Shown here piece after piece: positions 51,610 to 60,927 of a DNA stretch of 64,000 nucleotides. The position numbers and the translations under genes are program-made. Each line of letters starts with the position of its first letter. The first letter of the stretch is position 1. Origin of the DNA: Ectobacillus funiculus (lineage in GTDB: Bacteria; Bacillota; Bacilli; Bacillales; Bacillaceae_G); NCBI RefSeq assembly GCF_042429435.1, contig NZ_JBHMAF010000200.1. One strand, 5' to 3'. The notes beneath the pieces were generated by a model. The model was not told where the DNA came from and searched no databases. It was given only the letters and a program-made list of their open reading frames with translations.

Positions 51610-52929
51610 TTATACTTGAATATAGTTCGACTTGAAAGCTGGCAGCCAATCTCCATGAGCCTCAATTAGATCGTCGCATAGTGAAACAATATCATCCATA
51701 GATAGTTCGGCTGCCGCATGCGAGTCAAGCATTGCCGCGTGGTAAATATGCTCTTTTTTACCAGTGATGGCAGCTTCGATTGTAAGCAGCTGTGTATTGA
51801 TGTTTGTACGGTTTAAAGCCGCTAATTGCTCCGGAAGCTCACCAACATACGTAGGAGTGATGCCGCTCCGGTCAACAAGACAAGGGACTTCTACGACTGC
51901 CTTTTCAGGAAGGTTGCTGATAAGTCCGCCTGTATTCAAAACGTTGCCGCCAATTTTGAATGGTACATCTGTTTCCATCGCGTCTAAAATATAGGAAGCG
52001 TATTCATGTGTGCGCGTATGTGTTAAATTTTTGTTGTGAACAAGCTCTTCTCGCATTGTTTTCCAATCCGCAATTTGCTTCACGCAGCGGCGCGGGTATT
52101 CATCCAACGGGATATTGAAGCGCTCGATGAGTTCTGGATAATTGCTTTTAATGAAATATGGATGATATTCAGCGTTATGCTCGGATGATTCCGTAACATA
52201 ACAGCCGAAGCGTTGCATAAGTTCAAAACGCACCATATCGTCATGCTTCGTTTTTTGTTTTTCTAAAGCGCGGCGCTTAATTTCTGGATACAAGTCCTCA
52301 CCGTCACGTTTGATTTCAAGCAGCCATGCCATATGGTTAATCCCTGCGATTTTCCACTGAACGTTATCAAGCGGCATGCTGAGTGCTTGAAATAGATGAG
52401 GAACGCATACTTGCACACTATGGCATAATCCAACTGTTTTCACACCGCCGTAGCGAAGCATAGCGCCTGTTAACGCAGCCATCGGGTTCGTGTAGTTTAA
52501 AAACCAAGCGTCAGGACAAACCTCTTGCATATCACGGGCGAAATCAAGCATCACCGGTATGGTACGAAGATTTCGGAAAATGCCGCCGATTCCGACTGTA
52601 TCAGCAATCGTTTGACGGAGACCGTATCGTTTTGGAACTTCAAAATCTGTAATTGTGCAAGGGTTATAGCCGCCAACTTGAATGGCGTTAATAACATATT
52701 TAGCATTGCGCAGTGCTTCTTTTCTATCTGTATACGCTTTCACCCGAACTGTACTGTTTATGCTTTCTTTTAGGTTATTTAGCATATTTTCTGAGTCTCT
52801 CAGACGTTCTAAATCAATATCATATAAAGCAAATTCAAATCCTTGCAGACTTGGTGTTAGCATACAATCCCCTAGTACGTTTTTGGCAAAAACTGTGCTG
52901 CCTGCTCCAAGAAATGTGATTTTCCCCAT
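51610..52929 (-). CDS. melA: Alpha-galactosidase/alpha-glucosidase, glycoside hydrolase family 4
   Basis: A 439-residue NAD+- and Mn2+-dependent GH4 enzyme. GAGSTVFAKNVLGD is the NAD site, QVGGY and TVGIGGIFRNLRTIP follow, NYTNPMA is typical, and the metal ligands are the Cys in GLCHSVQ and the His in AGINHMAWLL. Length and GLCHSVQ favour the MelA alpha-galactosidase branch. It is divergent from an AraC-type regulator, which probably controls it. No transporter is adjacent. Confidence 0.92.
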   Translation of the reverse strand: MGKITFLGAGSTVFAKNVLGDCMLTPSLQGFEFALYDIDLERLRDSENMLNNLKESINSTVRVKAYTDRKEALRNAKYVINAIQVGGYNPCTITDFEVPKRYGLRQTIADTVGIGGIFRNLRTIPVMLDFARDMQEVCPDAWFLNYTNPMAALTGAMLRYGGVKTVGLCHSVQVCVPHLFQALSMPLDNVQWKIAGINHMAWLLEIKRDGEDLYPEIKRRALEKQKTKHDDMVRFELMQRFGCYVTESSEHNAEYHPYFIKSNYPELIERFNIPLDEYPRRCVKQIADWKTMREELVHNKNLTHTRTHEYASYILDAMETDVPFKIGGNVLNTGGLISNLPEKAVVEVPCLVDRSGITPTYVGELPEQLAALNRTNINTQLLTIEAAITGKKEHIYHAAMLDSHAAAELSMDDIVSLCDDLIEAHGDWLPAFKSNYIQV

Positions 52930-53074
52930 TTTAACTCCCCCTAAAAGGTAAAATATTTCTGATGCTTATTTGTAGCTTTTGAATCTTTTTTTGTAATGGT
53001 GCTGCTATAATATATGTTAAACCCACGAGTATATGGGAATCAATGGTAATAAAGTGTGATAGGAGGGTAAAATA

Positions 53075-53962
53075 TTGTTATATCAAAAGGTGGGGTTTGG
53101 ATCATATGGCCCTCGATTTCATGAACAGAGTCAGGAGCATGTTGCAGGGATATGGTCCATCGGATGGGAGGAGCGAACGTCGAAGGAATACCGCTGGGAC
53201 GGGATGGAGCGAGATGAACAGGGGATCTATATTCTTCAATACACACTGTCGGGTAAAGGGATGATTGAAATAGATGGAAAATCTATTTCACTAGAGCCAG
53301 GTCAAGCCTTTTTTGTTGATGTTCCGAGTGAACACTGCTATTTTTTACCGGACAACTCAGACCGTTGGGAATTTATTCACATTACGCTGTACGGTGATGA
53401 GGCAGCGAAATGTTGGGAGTACATACGGCGTACTTGCGGGACTGTAGTTACAGTCTCAATTGAGGCAAGAATTATCCAATGCTTAATTGAGCTATATAAG
53501 CAAGTGGCGGAACAAAAGCTGTTAGATGCTTACTCTGCTTCAGCTAAAGCATATGAATGTGTGATGGAATGCTATAGGTTCGCTAAACAAATGGATAACT
53601 TAGACAGAGGAATTTCATCAGATGTGTCCAAAGCGCTTTATTATATGCAGATGCACTATCCACAGCCCATTGTGATTGAAGATATTGCTAGCGCTGCCAA
53701 CTTGTCCAAATATTACTTTATCAATAAATTCCGGGAGCAAATGAGTATAACTCCCATGCAGTATTTAACAAAAATCAGAATAGAAAAGGCTGTTCAGCTG
53801 CTCAGGCAGACGAATTTTCCGATCGGAGAGATTGCAGCCAAAACAGGATACGCAAACGCAAATTATTTCAACAAGGTATTTAAACGCATTGTCGGAGTAT
53901 CTGCAGGGAGGTTTCGAGAAGGGAAAGGGACTCTCCCGATCGATCATATTATCATCCGATGA
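53075..53962 (+). CDS. AraC-family transcriptional regulator
   Basis: A 295-residue regulator. The N-terminal cupin (about 30-130) has YILQYTLSGKGMIEIDG and DVPSEHCYFLP. The C-terminal pair of HTH motifs (about 195-290) reads IEDIASAANLSKYYFINKFREQMSITPMQYL and IGEIAAKTGYANANYFNKVFKR. The start is TTG 53075 with AGGAGGG. Divergent placement 145 bases from melA suggests it senses an alpha-galactoside and activates melA (inference). Confidence 0.9.
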   Translation: MLYQKVGFGSYGPRFHEQSQEHVAGIWSIGWEERTSKEYRWDGMERDEQGIYILQYTLSGKGMIEIDGKSISLEPGQAFFVDVPSEHCYFLPDNSDRWEFIHITLYGDEAAKCWEYIRRTCGTVVTVSIEARIIQCLIELYKQVAEQKLLDAYSASAKAYECVMECYRFAKQMDNLDRGISSDVSKALYYMQMHYPQPIVIEDIASAANLSKYYFINKFREQMSITPMQYLTKIRIEKAVQLLRQTNFPIGEIAAKTGYANANYFNKVFKRIVGVSAGRFREGKGTLPIDHIIIR

Positions 53963-53991
53963 AATCAGCGTGGAAAAGTATTGCTTTTATT

Positions 53992-54125
53992 AAAGAGAAC
54001 TCGCCGATTGGTGAGCCCTGCTCTTGGGAGAAGATAGAGGCGTAGCCCTACTTATACTGTATTCCTAAAATTTCCGACTACGTCGAATTCGCGCCTAGCT
54101 GGAAATTTATAATTTCTTACAAGTG
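53992..54125 (-). repeat. Dispersed intergenic repeat, copy F (inverted)
   Basis: The same repeat on the minus strand: CACTTGTAAGAAATTATAAATTTC-like start at 54125, AGCTAGGCG, TTCGACGTAGTCGGAAATTT, TACAGTATAAGTAGGGCTAC, and GCTCACCAATCGGCGAGTTC. It lies between the AraC gene and aspartokinase. Confidence 0.82.
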
Positions 54126-54229
54126 TAATAAAAGGGATTGCAACAAATAAAAAATAGAGAGATAATAAAACTTAATTTCAATATAATAAGCACGATGTTT
54201 ATTCGTGGATGTAATGATGGGGGTTCAAA

Positions 54230-55585
54230 ATGAAAGTTGTAAAGTTTGGCGGTACATCTGTTGCTTCTGGTGAACAGATTCAAAAGATTTTCAATATTGT
54301 GACGAGTGACCCTGAGAGAAAAGTTGTTGTTGTATCTGCACCAGGGAAACGATTTAAAGAAGACATTAAAGTAACAGATTTGCTTCTTTCCTGCGTAGAG
54401 CAATACCTAAGCTCGGGCGAAGGGAAGGAAGCTTTTGAAGCGGTAGTTGTCCGCTATAAGGAAATTGCTGATTATTTAGGAGTATCTGCTGAGGTAGTTG
54501 ACCGCATTTCTATGGAGTTGCTTGAAATCCTGCACGGCGACCGCAGTGATGCAGCAAGATTTCGTGATGCGGTAGTTGCGAGCGGAGAGGATAACTGTGC
54601 AAAAATCGTTGCGGCGTATTTTAACGTTCAAGGGGTAGAAGCTCATTATGTAAATCCGAAGGAAGCGGGTCTGTTTGTTACGGACGAGCCGGGCAATGCA
54701 CAGGTGCTTCCAGAGTCTTATGAAAACCTATATGCACTGCGCGACCGTTCTGGTATCATCATTTTTCCGGGTTTCTTTGGCTACTCCAAAGAAGGGGCAG
54801 TTGTTACATTCTCGCGCGGCGGCTCTGACATTACAGGTTCTATTTTGGCAAACGGCGTTAAGGCAGCGGTTTATGAAAACTTTACCGATGTTGACTCCGT
54901 GTATTCAGTGAACCCAAATATTGTCTCTAATCCAAAGGCGATTCAAGAGTTAACATATCGTGAAATGCGCGAGCTTTCCTATGCGGGATTTGCTGTATTC
55001 CATGATGAAGCATTAATCCCTGCGTTCCGTGCACAAATTCCGGTTGTAATTAAAAATACAAACAATCCATCTGCGCCTGGGACAAGGATTGCGCATGAGC
55101 GCGAGCATCAGAATGGCCCTGTCACAGGAATTGCGAGTGATAATGGCTTTGCCAGCATTTATGTAAGTAAATATTTAATGAACAGAGAAGTCGGTTTCGG
55201 ACGGAAATTGCTCCATATTTTGGAGGATTACGACGTATCGTATGAGCATACACCATCTGGTATTGATGACATTTCTGTTATTGTGCGTCAAAAGCAACTT
55301 GACGGAGGTACGGAAGAACAAATCGTTCAACGTATTAAAGATGAGCTGCAAGCAGATAGCGTTACAGTGAAGCGTGATTTAGCTATGGTTATGATTGTGG
55401 GCGAGGGCATGCAACAAAACATAGGAACAACAGCAAAAGCAGCAACAGCTCTTTCAAAGGCTGGCGTAAACATCGAAATGATCAACCAAGGTTCTTCTGA
55501 GGTGAGCATGATGTATGGTGTGCAGGGAGTAGACGAACAGAAAGCAGTTCGTGCGCTTTACGATGCATTTTTTAATAACAACTAA
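54230..55585 (+). CDS. Aspartate kinase (monofunctional, ACT-domain type)
   Basis: A 451-residue aspartokinase that starts the Lys/Thr/Met pathway. MKVVKFGGTSVASGEQI at the N-terminus, VVVVSAPGKR, FPGFFGYSKEGAVVTFSRGGSDITGSILA and FTDVDSVYSVNP form the kinase domain. Two ACT domains follow (about 310-451) with VGFGRKLLHILEDYDVSYEH and NIGTTAKAATALSKAGVNIEMINQGSSEVSM. The single-start, 450-residue layout matches the threonine-inhibited YclM/ThrD type better than LysC, but I leave the symbol open. Confidence 0.92.
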   Translation: MKVVKFGGTSVASGEQIQKIFNIVTSDPERKVVVVSAPGKRFKEDIKVTDLLLSCVEQYLSSGEGKEAFEAVVVRYKEIADYLGVSAEVVDRISMELLEILHGDRSDAARFRDAVVASGEDNCAKIVAAYFNVQGVEAHYVNPKEAGLFVTDEPGNAQVLPESYENLYALRDRSGIIIFPGFFGYSKEGAVVTFSRGGSDITGSILANGVKAAVYENFTDVDSVYSVNPNIVSNPKAIQELTYREMRELSYAGFAVFHDEALIPAFRAQIPVVIKNTNNPSAPGTRIAHEREHQNGPVTGIASDNGFASIYVSKYLMNREVGFGRKLLHILEDYDVSYEHTPSGIDDISVIVRQKQLDGGTEEQIVQRIKDELQADSVTVKRDLAMVMIVGEGMQQNIGTTAKAATALSKAGVNIEMINQGSSEVSMMYGVQGVDEQKAVRALYDAFFNNN

Positions 55586-55600
55586 TAGAAAATATGTGAA

Positions 55601-55632
55601 AAGATGCTTCCTTTTGGGGAGGCATCTTTTTT
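55601..55632 (+). terminator. Terminator after aspartate kinase
   Basis: AAGATGCTTCC (55601-55611) pairs with GGAGGCATCTT (55618-55628), followed by TTTT. Confidence 0.88.
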
Positions 55633-55635
55633 GCG

Positions 55636-55769
55636 CTGTAAGAAAGCATAAATTCCCAGCTGGAAGACTATTCGACGCAGTCGGAAATTTTAGGAATACA
55701 GTATAAGGGCAACTACACCTCTGTCTTCGCCCAAAAGCAGGGCTCGCCAATCGGTGAGTTTTCTTTACG
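55636..55769 (+). repeat. Dispersed intergenic repeat, copy G (best full copy)
   Basis: CTGTAAGAAAGCATAAATTC, CAGCTGGAAG, TATTCGACGCAGTCGGAAAT, CAGTATAAGGGCAACTACAC, CTCTGTCTTCGCCC, and GGCTCGCCAATCGGTGAGTT ending TTTCTTTACG. The two ends (GTAAGAAAG and TTTCTTTAC) are near inverse complements. Confidence 0.85.
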
Positions 55770-55801
55770 TTTTCATAACGGATAAGTCCCCATCTGAACA
55801 T

Positions 55802-55906
55802 TTATCCCTTCCTACAGTGAAATATAAAGCATATAACTATATCTTCGTTTCCCTCTGCTAGCTCACCAAGATAAACTCGGTATTGGTTTGTGAACGTCAA
55901 TTCCAT
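55802..55906 (-). CDS. Possible 34-residue ORF
   Basis: Minus-strand ATG 55906 with AAGGGGGAGAG about 5 bases upstream encodes MELTFTNQYRVYLGELAEGN, then a hydrophobic end with ICFIFHC. The ribosome site is strong, but I recognise no family. It may be the N-terminal stub of a larger gene. The rest of 55907-56211 holds the nirB leader with no other supported gene. Confidence 0.35.
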   Translation of the reverse strand: MELTFTNQYRVYLGELAEGNEDIVICFIFHCRKG

Positions 55907-56211
55907 TTTCTCTCCCCCTTGCTTATATAGATTTCCAAAAATGCTGTTTGTTTGTGGGAATACGAACTAAGTATGTTTGCTTTTCTTACGCAGCTACGAA
56001 AGCGTGTGCAGAGGAGATTCGAGAGAAATGTCAGGAAAGGCAACGCTATATGTCGTTTTTTGTCGAAAGTTGATAGCGTTTTCATTACCGATTTGTGAAA
56101 AATAGATGAATTATCCAGTTGAAATGTTCAGAAAACTCCGGTACATTTAATTCATGTTAGCAAACATAACATCATAAGTTATAAATAGTTACGAAATGGA
56201 GTGTGGCGGGA

Positions 56212-58623
56212 ATGAAAAAGAAATTAGTTCTCATTGGTAACGGAATGGCGGGAATTTGGTGTATTGAGCAACTTCTAAAGCTGAATCCAAACCAATATGA
56301 CATTACAGTGTTTGGGGAAGAACCTCATCCAAACTATAATCGTATCCTGCTTTCCAAGGTGTTAGCCGGCGATTCTGACATGAATGACATTATTTTAAAT
56401 AGCTGGGAATGGTATAGAGAAAACAATATTACACTTCATACAGGACACTGTGTAAGAAAAGTTGACACGGAACAAAAAACGGTTACTTCTGATGGCGATA
56501 TTACAGTTTCGTATGATGAGTTGATTTTTGCCACAGGTTCTTTACCGATCATGCTTCCTCTTCCAGGAGCAGACAAGGAAGGCGTAATCGCGTTCCGTGA
56601 CATTAAGGATTGCGAAGCAATGTTGGCTGCTGCGAAGGAATACAAGAAGGCGATCGTTATCGGCGGCGGCTTGCTTGGATTGGAAGCAGCGCGAGGCCTG
56701 TTAAACTTAAACATGGAAGTATCAGTTGTCCACCTTGCTCCATACTTGATGGAGAGACAGCTTGATGCAACAGCATCTCGTATGCTTCAGCAAGAATTAG
56801 AAAATCAAGGCATGAAGTTTTTGATGGAGAAAAACTCAGCAGAAATTTTAGGTGACAAGCGAGTAAGCGGCTTACGCTTCACTGACGATACAGAGGTTGA
56901 AGGCAGCCTGATTGTAATGGCAGTTGGAATTCGCCCGAATGTACAGCTTGGCCGTGAAAGTGGTTTAGAAGTTAACCGCGGTATCATTGTAAACGACTAT
57001 TTAGAAACGAGCATCCCGAACGTATATGCAGTCGGCGAATGTGCTGAGCACCGCGGCATTGCATACGGACTTGTAGCACCGTTATATGAACAAGGAAATA
57101 TTTTAGCGAAGAAGCTTGCGGGTGTTGAAGGAGAAGGCTATCAAGGTTCTGTCGTGTCAACAAAGCTTAAAGTATCTGGTGTGGATGTATTCTCAGCAGG
57201 AGAATTTATGGATGGTCCGGATACGCGTTCTGTTCGCGTTCAAGATGACTTTGAAGGCGTGTATAAGAAGGTTGTAATTAGAGACGGCAAAGTAATCGGT
57301 TCTGTATTGTTTGGAGATACAAGTGACGGCTCCCGCATCTTCTCAATGATTCGAAAAGGCGAGGACGTTACAGGCAAAGAAAAAGAAGTTCTTCTTGGAG
57401 AGAGTGCAGGCGGAGCGAAGTCCGGGGCTGAACTCATTGCAGCTATGGCGGATGACGAGATTGTTTGTGGCTGTAACGGCGTTTCCAAAGGCGCGATTGT
57501 AAGTGCTATTAAAGAGAAGGGCTGTGCAAGCGTAAGTGATGTTAAAGCATGTACGAAAGCGTCTGGATCATGCGGCGGCTGTAAACCGCTTGTAGAGGAC
57601 GTGCTAACATACGTACTTGGAGCTGACGGCGTGCAAGCAGGAGCAGAAGGAATGTGCGGCTGTACAAAGCTTGGCCGTGAGGAAGTTGTTGAAGCGATTC
57701 GTACGATGAAGCTGACAACAACAAAAGAAGTAATGAACGTACTTGAGTGGGAGAACGAGGAAGGCTGCTCGAAATGTCGTCCGGCGCTTAACTACTATTT
57801 AGGTATGGTATGGCCAGAAGAGCATGAGGACGAAAGAGAGTCCCGCTTTGTAAATGAGCGTAATCATGCAAACATCCAAAAGGATGGAACGTATTCAGTT
57901 GTTCCGAGAATTTACGGCGGTGTTACAACACCAAGTGACTTGAAGAAAATCGCTGATGTAGCAGTAAAATACAACGTCCCAATGGTGAAATTCACAGGCG
58001 GACAACGACTTGACTTATTAGGAGTAACGAAGGAAGATCTTCCGAAGGTATGGGCTGACTTGGATATGCCATCTGGATATGCGTACGGAAAAGCGTTGCG
58101 TACGGTTAAGACATGTGTTGGTTCCACGTTCTGCCGTTTTGGTACACAAGATTCAATCCAAATGGGTATTGATTTAGAGAAGAAATTTGAGCGTCTTAAT
58201 ACGCCAGCGAAGGTGAAATTAGCTGTTTCTGGTTGTCCGCGTAACTGTGCGGAATCTGGCATTAAAGACCTTGGCGTTGTTGCGATTGACGGCGGTTGGG
58301 AATTGTATGCCGGCGGAAATGGCGGTACGAAGCTTAGAGCGGGCGACTTGCTCTGCAAGGTGAAAACATCAGAGGACGTATTGGAATGGACGGGTGCTTA
58401 CCTTCAATACTACCGCGAAACAGGAAACTACGGTGAGCGTACATCTGAATGGGTAGAGCGTCTTGGTCTAGCGACAATTCAACAGGCGTTAGAGAAGAAG
58501 GAAGATCGTCTTGCTTTAGTTGGACGCATTGACAAGACATTGGGCTTAATGAAAGATCCTTGGAAGGAAATTATCGAAACAGGAAAGCTTAGCTCGACAT
58601 TTGAGCCACTGGCTACATTGTAA
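56212..58623 (+). CDS. nirB: Assimilatory nitrite reductase, large subunit
   Basis: An 803-residue protein reducing nitrite to ammonia with NAD(P)H. The N-terminal FAD/NAD domains begin KKLVLIGNGMAGIWC and include GGGLLGLEAARGL. A BFD-type [2Fe-2S] domain has CGCNGVSKGAI from about 419, with further Cys in KASGSCGGCKPL and CSKC. The siroheme/[4Fe-4S] site has C635, C641, C675 and C679 in CVGSTFCRF and SGCPRNC. ATG 56212 has better spacing to GGAG than the upstream GTG 56203. It matches the length of NasD. Confidence 0.96.
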   Translation: MKKKLVLIGNGMAGIWCIEQLLKLNPNQYDITVFGEEPHPNYNRILLSKVLAGDSDMNDIILNSWEWYRENNITLHTGHCVRKVDTEQKTVTSDGDITVSYDELIFATGSLPIMLPLPGADKEGVIAFRDIKDCEAMLAAAKEYKKAIVIGGGLLGLEAARGLLNLNMEVSVVHLAPYLMERQLDATASRMLQQELENQGMKFLMEKNSAEILGDKRVSGLRFTDDTEVEGSLIVMAVGIRPNVQLGRESGLEVNRGIIVNDYLETSIPNVYAVGECAEHRGIAYGLVAPLYEQGNILAKKLAGVEGEGYQGSVVSTKLKVSGVDVFSAGEFMDGPDTRSVRVQDDFEGVYKKVVIRDGKVIGSVLFGDTSDGSRIFSMIRKGEDVTGKEKEVLLGESAGGAKSGAELIAAMADDEIVCGCNGVSKGAIVSAIKEKGCASVSDVKACTKASGSCGGCKPLVEDVLTYVLGADGVQAGAEGMCGCTKLGREEVVEAIRTMKLTTTKEVMNVLEWENEEGCSKCRPALNYYLGMVWPEEHEDERESRFVNERNHANIQKDGTYSVVPRIYGGVTTPSDLKKIADVAVKYNVPMVKFTGGQRLDLLGVTKEDLPKVWADLDMPSGYAYGKALRTVKTCVGSTFCRFGTQDSIQMGIDLEKKFERLNTPAKVKLAVSGCPRNCAESGIKDLGVVAIDGGWELYAGGNGGTKLRAGDLLCKVKTSEDVLEWTGAYLQYYRETGNYGERTSEWVERLGLATIQQALEKKEDRLALVGRIDKTLGLMKDPWKEIIETGKLSSTFEPLATL

Positions 58624-58680
58624 GGTGTGGCAGGTTTTAAAAATATGAAAGTAGTTGTCTAGCTGCCGTCTGCAGAAGAA

Positions 58681-58712
58681 TCTCCGGCAAATATTGTTTT
58701 CGTTGCCGGAGA
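58681..58712 (+). other. Hairpin between nirB and nirD
   Basis: TCTCCGGCAA (58681-58690) pairs perfectly with TTGCCGGAGA (58703-58712). No T-run follows, so it is likelier an mRNA-stability or processing element than a terminator, letting nirB and nirD be expressed at different levels. Confidence 0.55.
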
Positions 58713-58779
58713 ACATTCTCCTGAAGGAGCAAAACTAGGCCGATTCCGATTTTTGTATATAAATCAGGGGGGACTGGAA

Positions 58780-59115
58780 ATGAAAAAGGTTGTTGTCGGC
58801 AAATTGTCTGATATTGCGGAGAAAAGCGCAAGAACGATTCAAATTGGAGAATTAGAAATCGCATTATTTAGGCTTTCTACTGGTGAAATTAAGGCGATCG
58901 AAAACAAATGTCCTCATAAGGCAGGAAAATTGTCAGAAGGTATCATTTGCGACCACCACGTGTACTGTCCGCTTCATGACCAAAAGATTAACTTACTTGA
59001 CGGTCTTGTGCAAGAGCCAGACGAAGGCTGCGTAGAGACGTTTAAGGTAGAAATTGACGAAAAGACTGAAGAGATTGTACTGCATGTAGAGGAGAAGAAG
59101 ATTCTCGCTTCTTAA
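58780..59115 (+). CDS. nirD: Nitrite reductase small subunit (Rieske-type)
   Basis: A 111-residue Rieske-fold protein. NKCPHKAGKLSEG (C44, H46) and YCPLHDQKI (C63, H66) keep all four [2Fe-2S] ligands, which many NirD proteins lack. AGGGGGGAC precedes ATG 58780. It partners NirB. A terminator follows. Confidence 0.92.
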   Translation: MKKVVVGKLSDIAEKSARTIQIGELEIALFRLSTGEIKAIENKCPHKAGKLSEGIICDHHVYCPLHDQKINLLDGLVQEPDEGCVETFKVEIDEKTEEIVLHVEEKKILAS

Positions 59116-59144
59116 TCCGGGTCATGACAAAGAAATAAGAATAG

Positions 59145-59187
59145 AAGAACCCTTTCAGGCAGGGGAACGCTTGAAGGGGTTCTTTTC
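59145..59187 (+). terminator. Terminator after nirD
   Basis: AAGAACCCTTTCA (59145-59157) pairs with TTGAAGGGGTTCTT (59171-59184), followed by TTC. It may be leaky, since siroheme genes for nitrite reductase follow on the same strand 52 bases away. Confidence 0.78.
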
Positions 59188-59235
59188 ATACAGTGAGGAT
59201 TGCAAGCGAAAATCAGTAGAAAGGATGGACACACG

Positions 59236-60699
59236 ATGAAGAAGGGAACAGTATTTTTAGTAGGAGCCGGCCCTGGAGATAACGGCTTAATTACAGTAAA
59301 AGGGATGCAAGCAATTGAAAAAGCGGATGTAATTTTATATGACCGTCTTATTAACGCGAAGCTGCTTGATCATGCTCCTGCAGGCTGTGAGTTCATCTAT
59401 TGCGGCAAGGAGCCAAAATGTCACACGTTAAAACAAGAGGAAATTAATCAATTGCTTGTAGAGAAAGCTCTTGAAGGAAAAACAGTTGTACGTTTAAAAG
59501 GAGGAGACCCAGGAATATTTGGCAGAGTTGGCGAGGAAGCCGCAGCGCTCACGGAGTATGGTATTTCGTTTGAGATGGTTCCGGGCATTACATCTGGAAT
59601 TGCAGCCCCTTTATATGCCGGCATTCCTGTTACGCATCGCGAATATGGAGGTTCATTCGCTGTTGTTACTGCACATGGAAAAGGAGAAAGCGGGAAGCCA
59701 TCCGTGAACTGGGAAGGGTTAGCTAAAGGTGTTGATACGATTGCTTTTTACATGGGTATCGCAAATCTATCTTGGATCTGTGAAAATCTAGTGCGGTATG
59801 GAAAGCGGCCGGAAACTCCAGTTATCTTAATTCAATGGGGAACAATGGGGCGTCAAAAAGTGCTGGAGGGAACGCTTGAGACGATTTATGAAAAAGCGAA
59901 TGCTGAGCAATTTGGAAATCCAGCTATTACATTGGTCGGAGAGATTGTAGCTATCCGCAAGCAGTTAAGCTGGTTTGAGAAAAAGCCTTTATTTGGACGA
60001 CAAATATTGTTGGCACGTACAAGCGCTGAACCAAGTAAGCTTGCAAGAGAATTAACTGAACAAGGTGCGGATGTAATAGAGTTTCCGAAATGGCGTGCTG
60101 TTCCTGCGCCGATTGATGTCACCATTCTTAACAAGATTGCTTCCTATGACAACATCTTGTTTCACGCCCCGGAAAGTGTACATGATTTCTTCCAAGCGTT
60201 AATTGGACAAGGAATTGATGTGCGTCAAGTGAGAGCGAAGTTCTTCGGTGGCTCTATTAAATCTGTACGCGCATTAAGGGAACGCGGATTTGCCGCAGAT
60301 GCGTGTCAAAATATGCAGGAGGGCAAATTATTAATCGTGGGTGATAGTGAGCTTCGCAAGCGTAGCTCCCACTATACAGCAAAATACGGAGTGCATGATC
60401 GGTTTGTGACAAGCCGTAAGCAAATCGATGAACGGTTTATTCCTGTATTTCAAAGAATGCTGCAGGATATGACGCTTGATACGATTATTTTTCCGAGTGC
60501 TGCCTCTGTTTCTACATTCGTCGACGAGGCACATCAGTGCGGATTGGACTTGGAGAAAGTTATGCAGGAAGCAGCTATCATTTGCATGGGCTCTGAAACA
60601 TGGCAGGCAGCAGAGGCTTACGGGTTTAAGCCTGTCGGTATGCCGTATGTACCGGAAAGAGGAGCACTTATTGAATGTCTTCAGCAAAGCGGAATGTAA
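59236..60699 (+). CDS. Uroporphyrinogen-III C-methyltransferase fused to uroporphyrinogen-III synthase
   Basis: A 487-residue fusion. Residues 1-245 form the CobA/SumT methylase: VFLVGAGPGDNGLITVKG, ADVILYDRLIN, RLKGGDPGIFGRVGEEA, GITSGIAAPLYAGIPVTHR and YMGI. Residues about 255-487 form a HemD-like synthase (RQILLARTSAEPSKLARELTEQGADVIEFP). Together they turn hydroxymethylbilane into precorrin-2 for siroheme, the NirB cofactor. The start is ATG 59236 with AAAGGATGG upstream. Confidence 0.9.
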   Translation: MKKGTVFLVGAGPGDNGLITVKGMQAIEKADVILYDRLINAKLLDHAPAGCEFIYCGKEPKCHTLKQEEINQLLVEKALEGKTVVRLKGGDPGIFGRVGEEAAALTEYGISFEMVPGITSGIAAPLYAGIPVTHREYGGSFAVVTAHGKGESGKPSVNWEGLAKGVDTIAFYMGIANLSWICENLVRYGKRPETPVILIQWGTMGRQKVLEGTLETIYEKANAEQFGNPAITLVGEIVAIRKQLSWFEKKPLFGRQILLARTSAEPSKLARELTEQGADVIEFPKWRAVPAPIDVTILNKIASYDNILFHAPESVHDFFQALIGQGIDVRQVRAKFFGGSIKSVRALRERGFAADACQNMQEGKLLIVGDSELRKRSSHYTAKYGVHDRFVTSRKQIDERFIPVFQRMLQDMTLDTIIFPSAASVSTFVDEAHQCGLDLEKVMQEAAIICMGSETWQAAEAYGFKPVGMPYVPERGALIECLQQSGM

Positions 60700-60721
60700 T
60701 GTAAAATAAGGAAATCAGAGT

Positions 60722-60742
60722 ATGATTTCTTGAAGAAATCAT
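60722..60742. other. Short palindrome between cobA-hemD and hemD
   Basis: ATGATTTCTTGAAGAAATCAT, ten-base arms around one G. There is no T-run. It could be an operator or a weak hairpin. Function unknown. Confidence 0.4.
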
Positions 60743-60790
60743 GTAATATGGTAAACAGAACGTTTGCAACCGATTGACTTCCTGGCTAGA

Positions 60791-60880
60791 GATTCTACAT
60801 TTTTAGCTAGGAAGTTATTTGACGTAGCAGGAAGTTTTAAACATAAAGTATAAATGTAACTCGGCCAGCGCCAAGCTTTC
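60791..60880 (+). repeat. Dispersed intergenic repeat, copy H (divergent)
   Basis: Keeps TAGCTAGGAAGTTATTTGAC, GTAGCAGGAAGTTTTAAACA, and AAAGTATAAATGTAACTCG before losing similarity. It is a weakly conserved relic of the family in the gap before the second hemD. Confidence 0.55.
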
Positions 60881-60927
60881 CAAAGGTTGGTGCAGTCAAG
60901 TTCTGCTTATTTGAAGGGGGATTGCAG

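Noticed and set aside
55907..56190. Short coding-like stretch (ATKACAEEIREKCQERQ) before nirB
   Set aside because: No start, ribosome site or recognisable family. Cannot be separated from chance.
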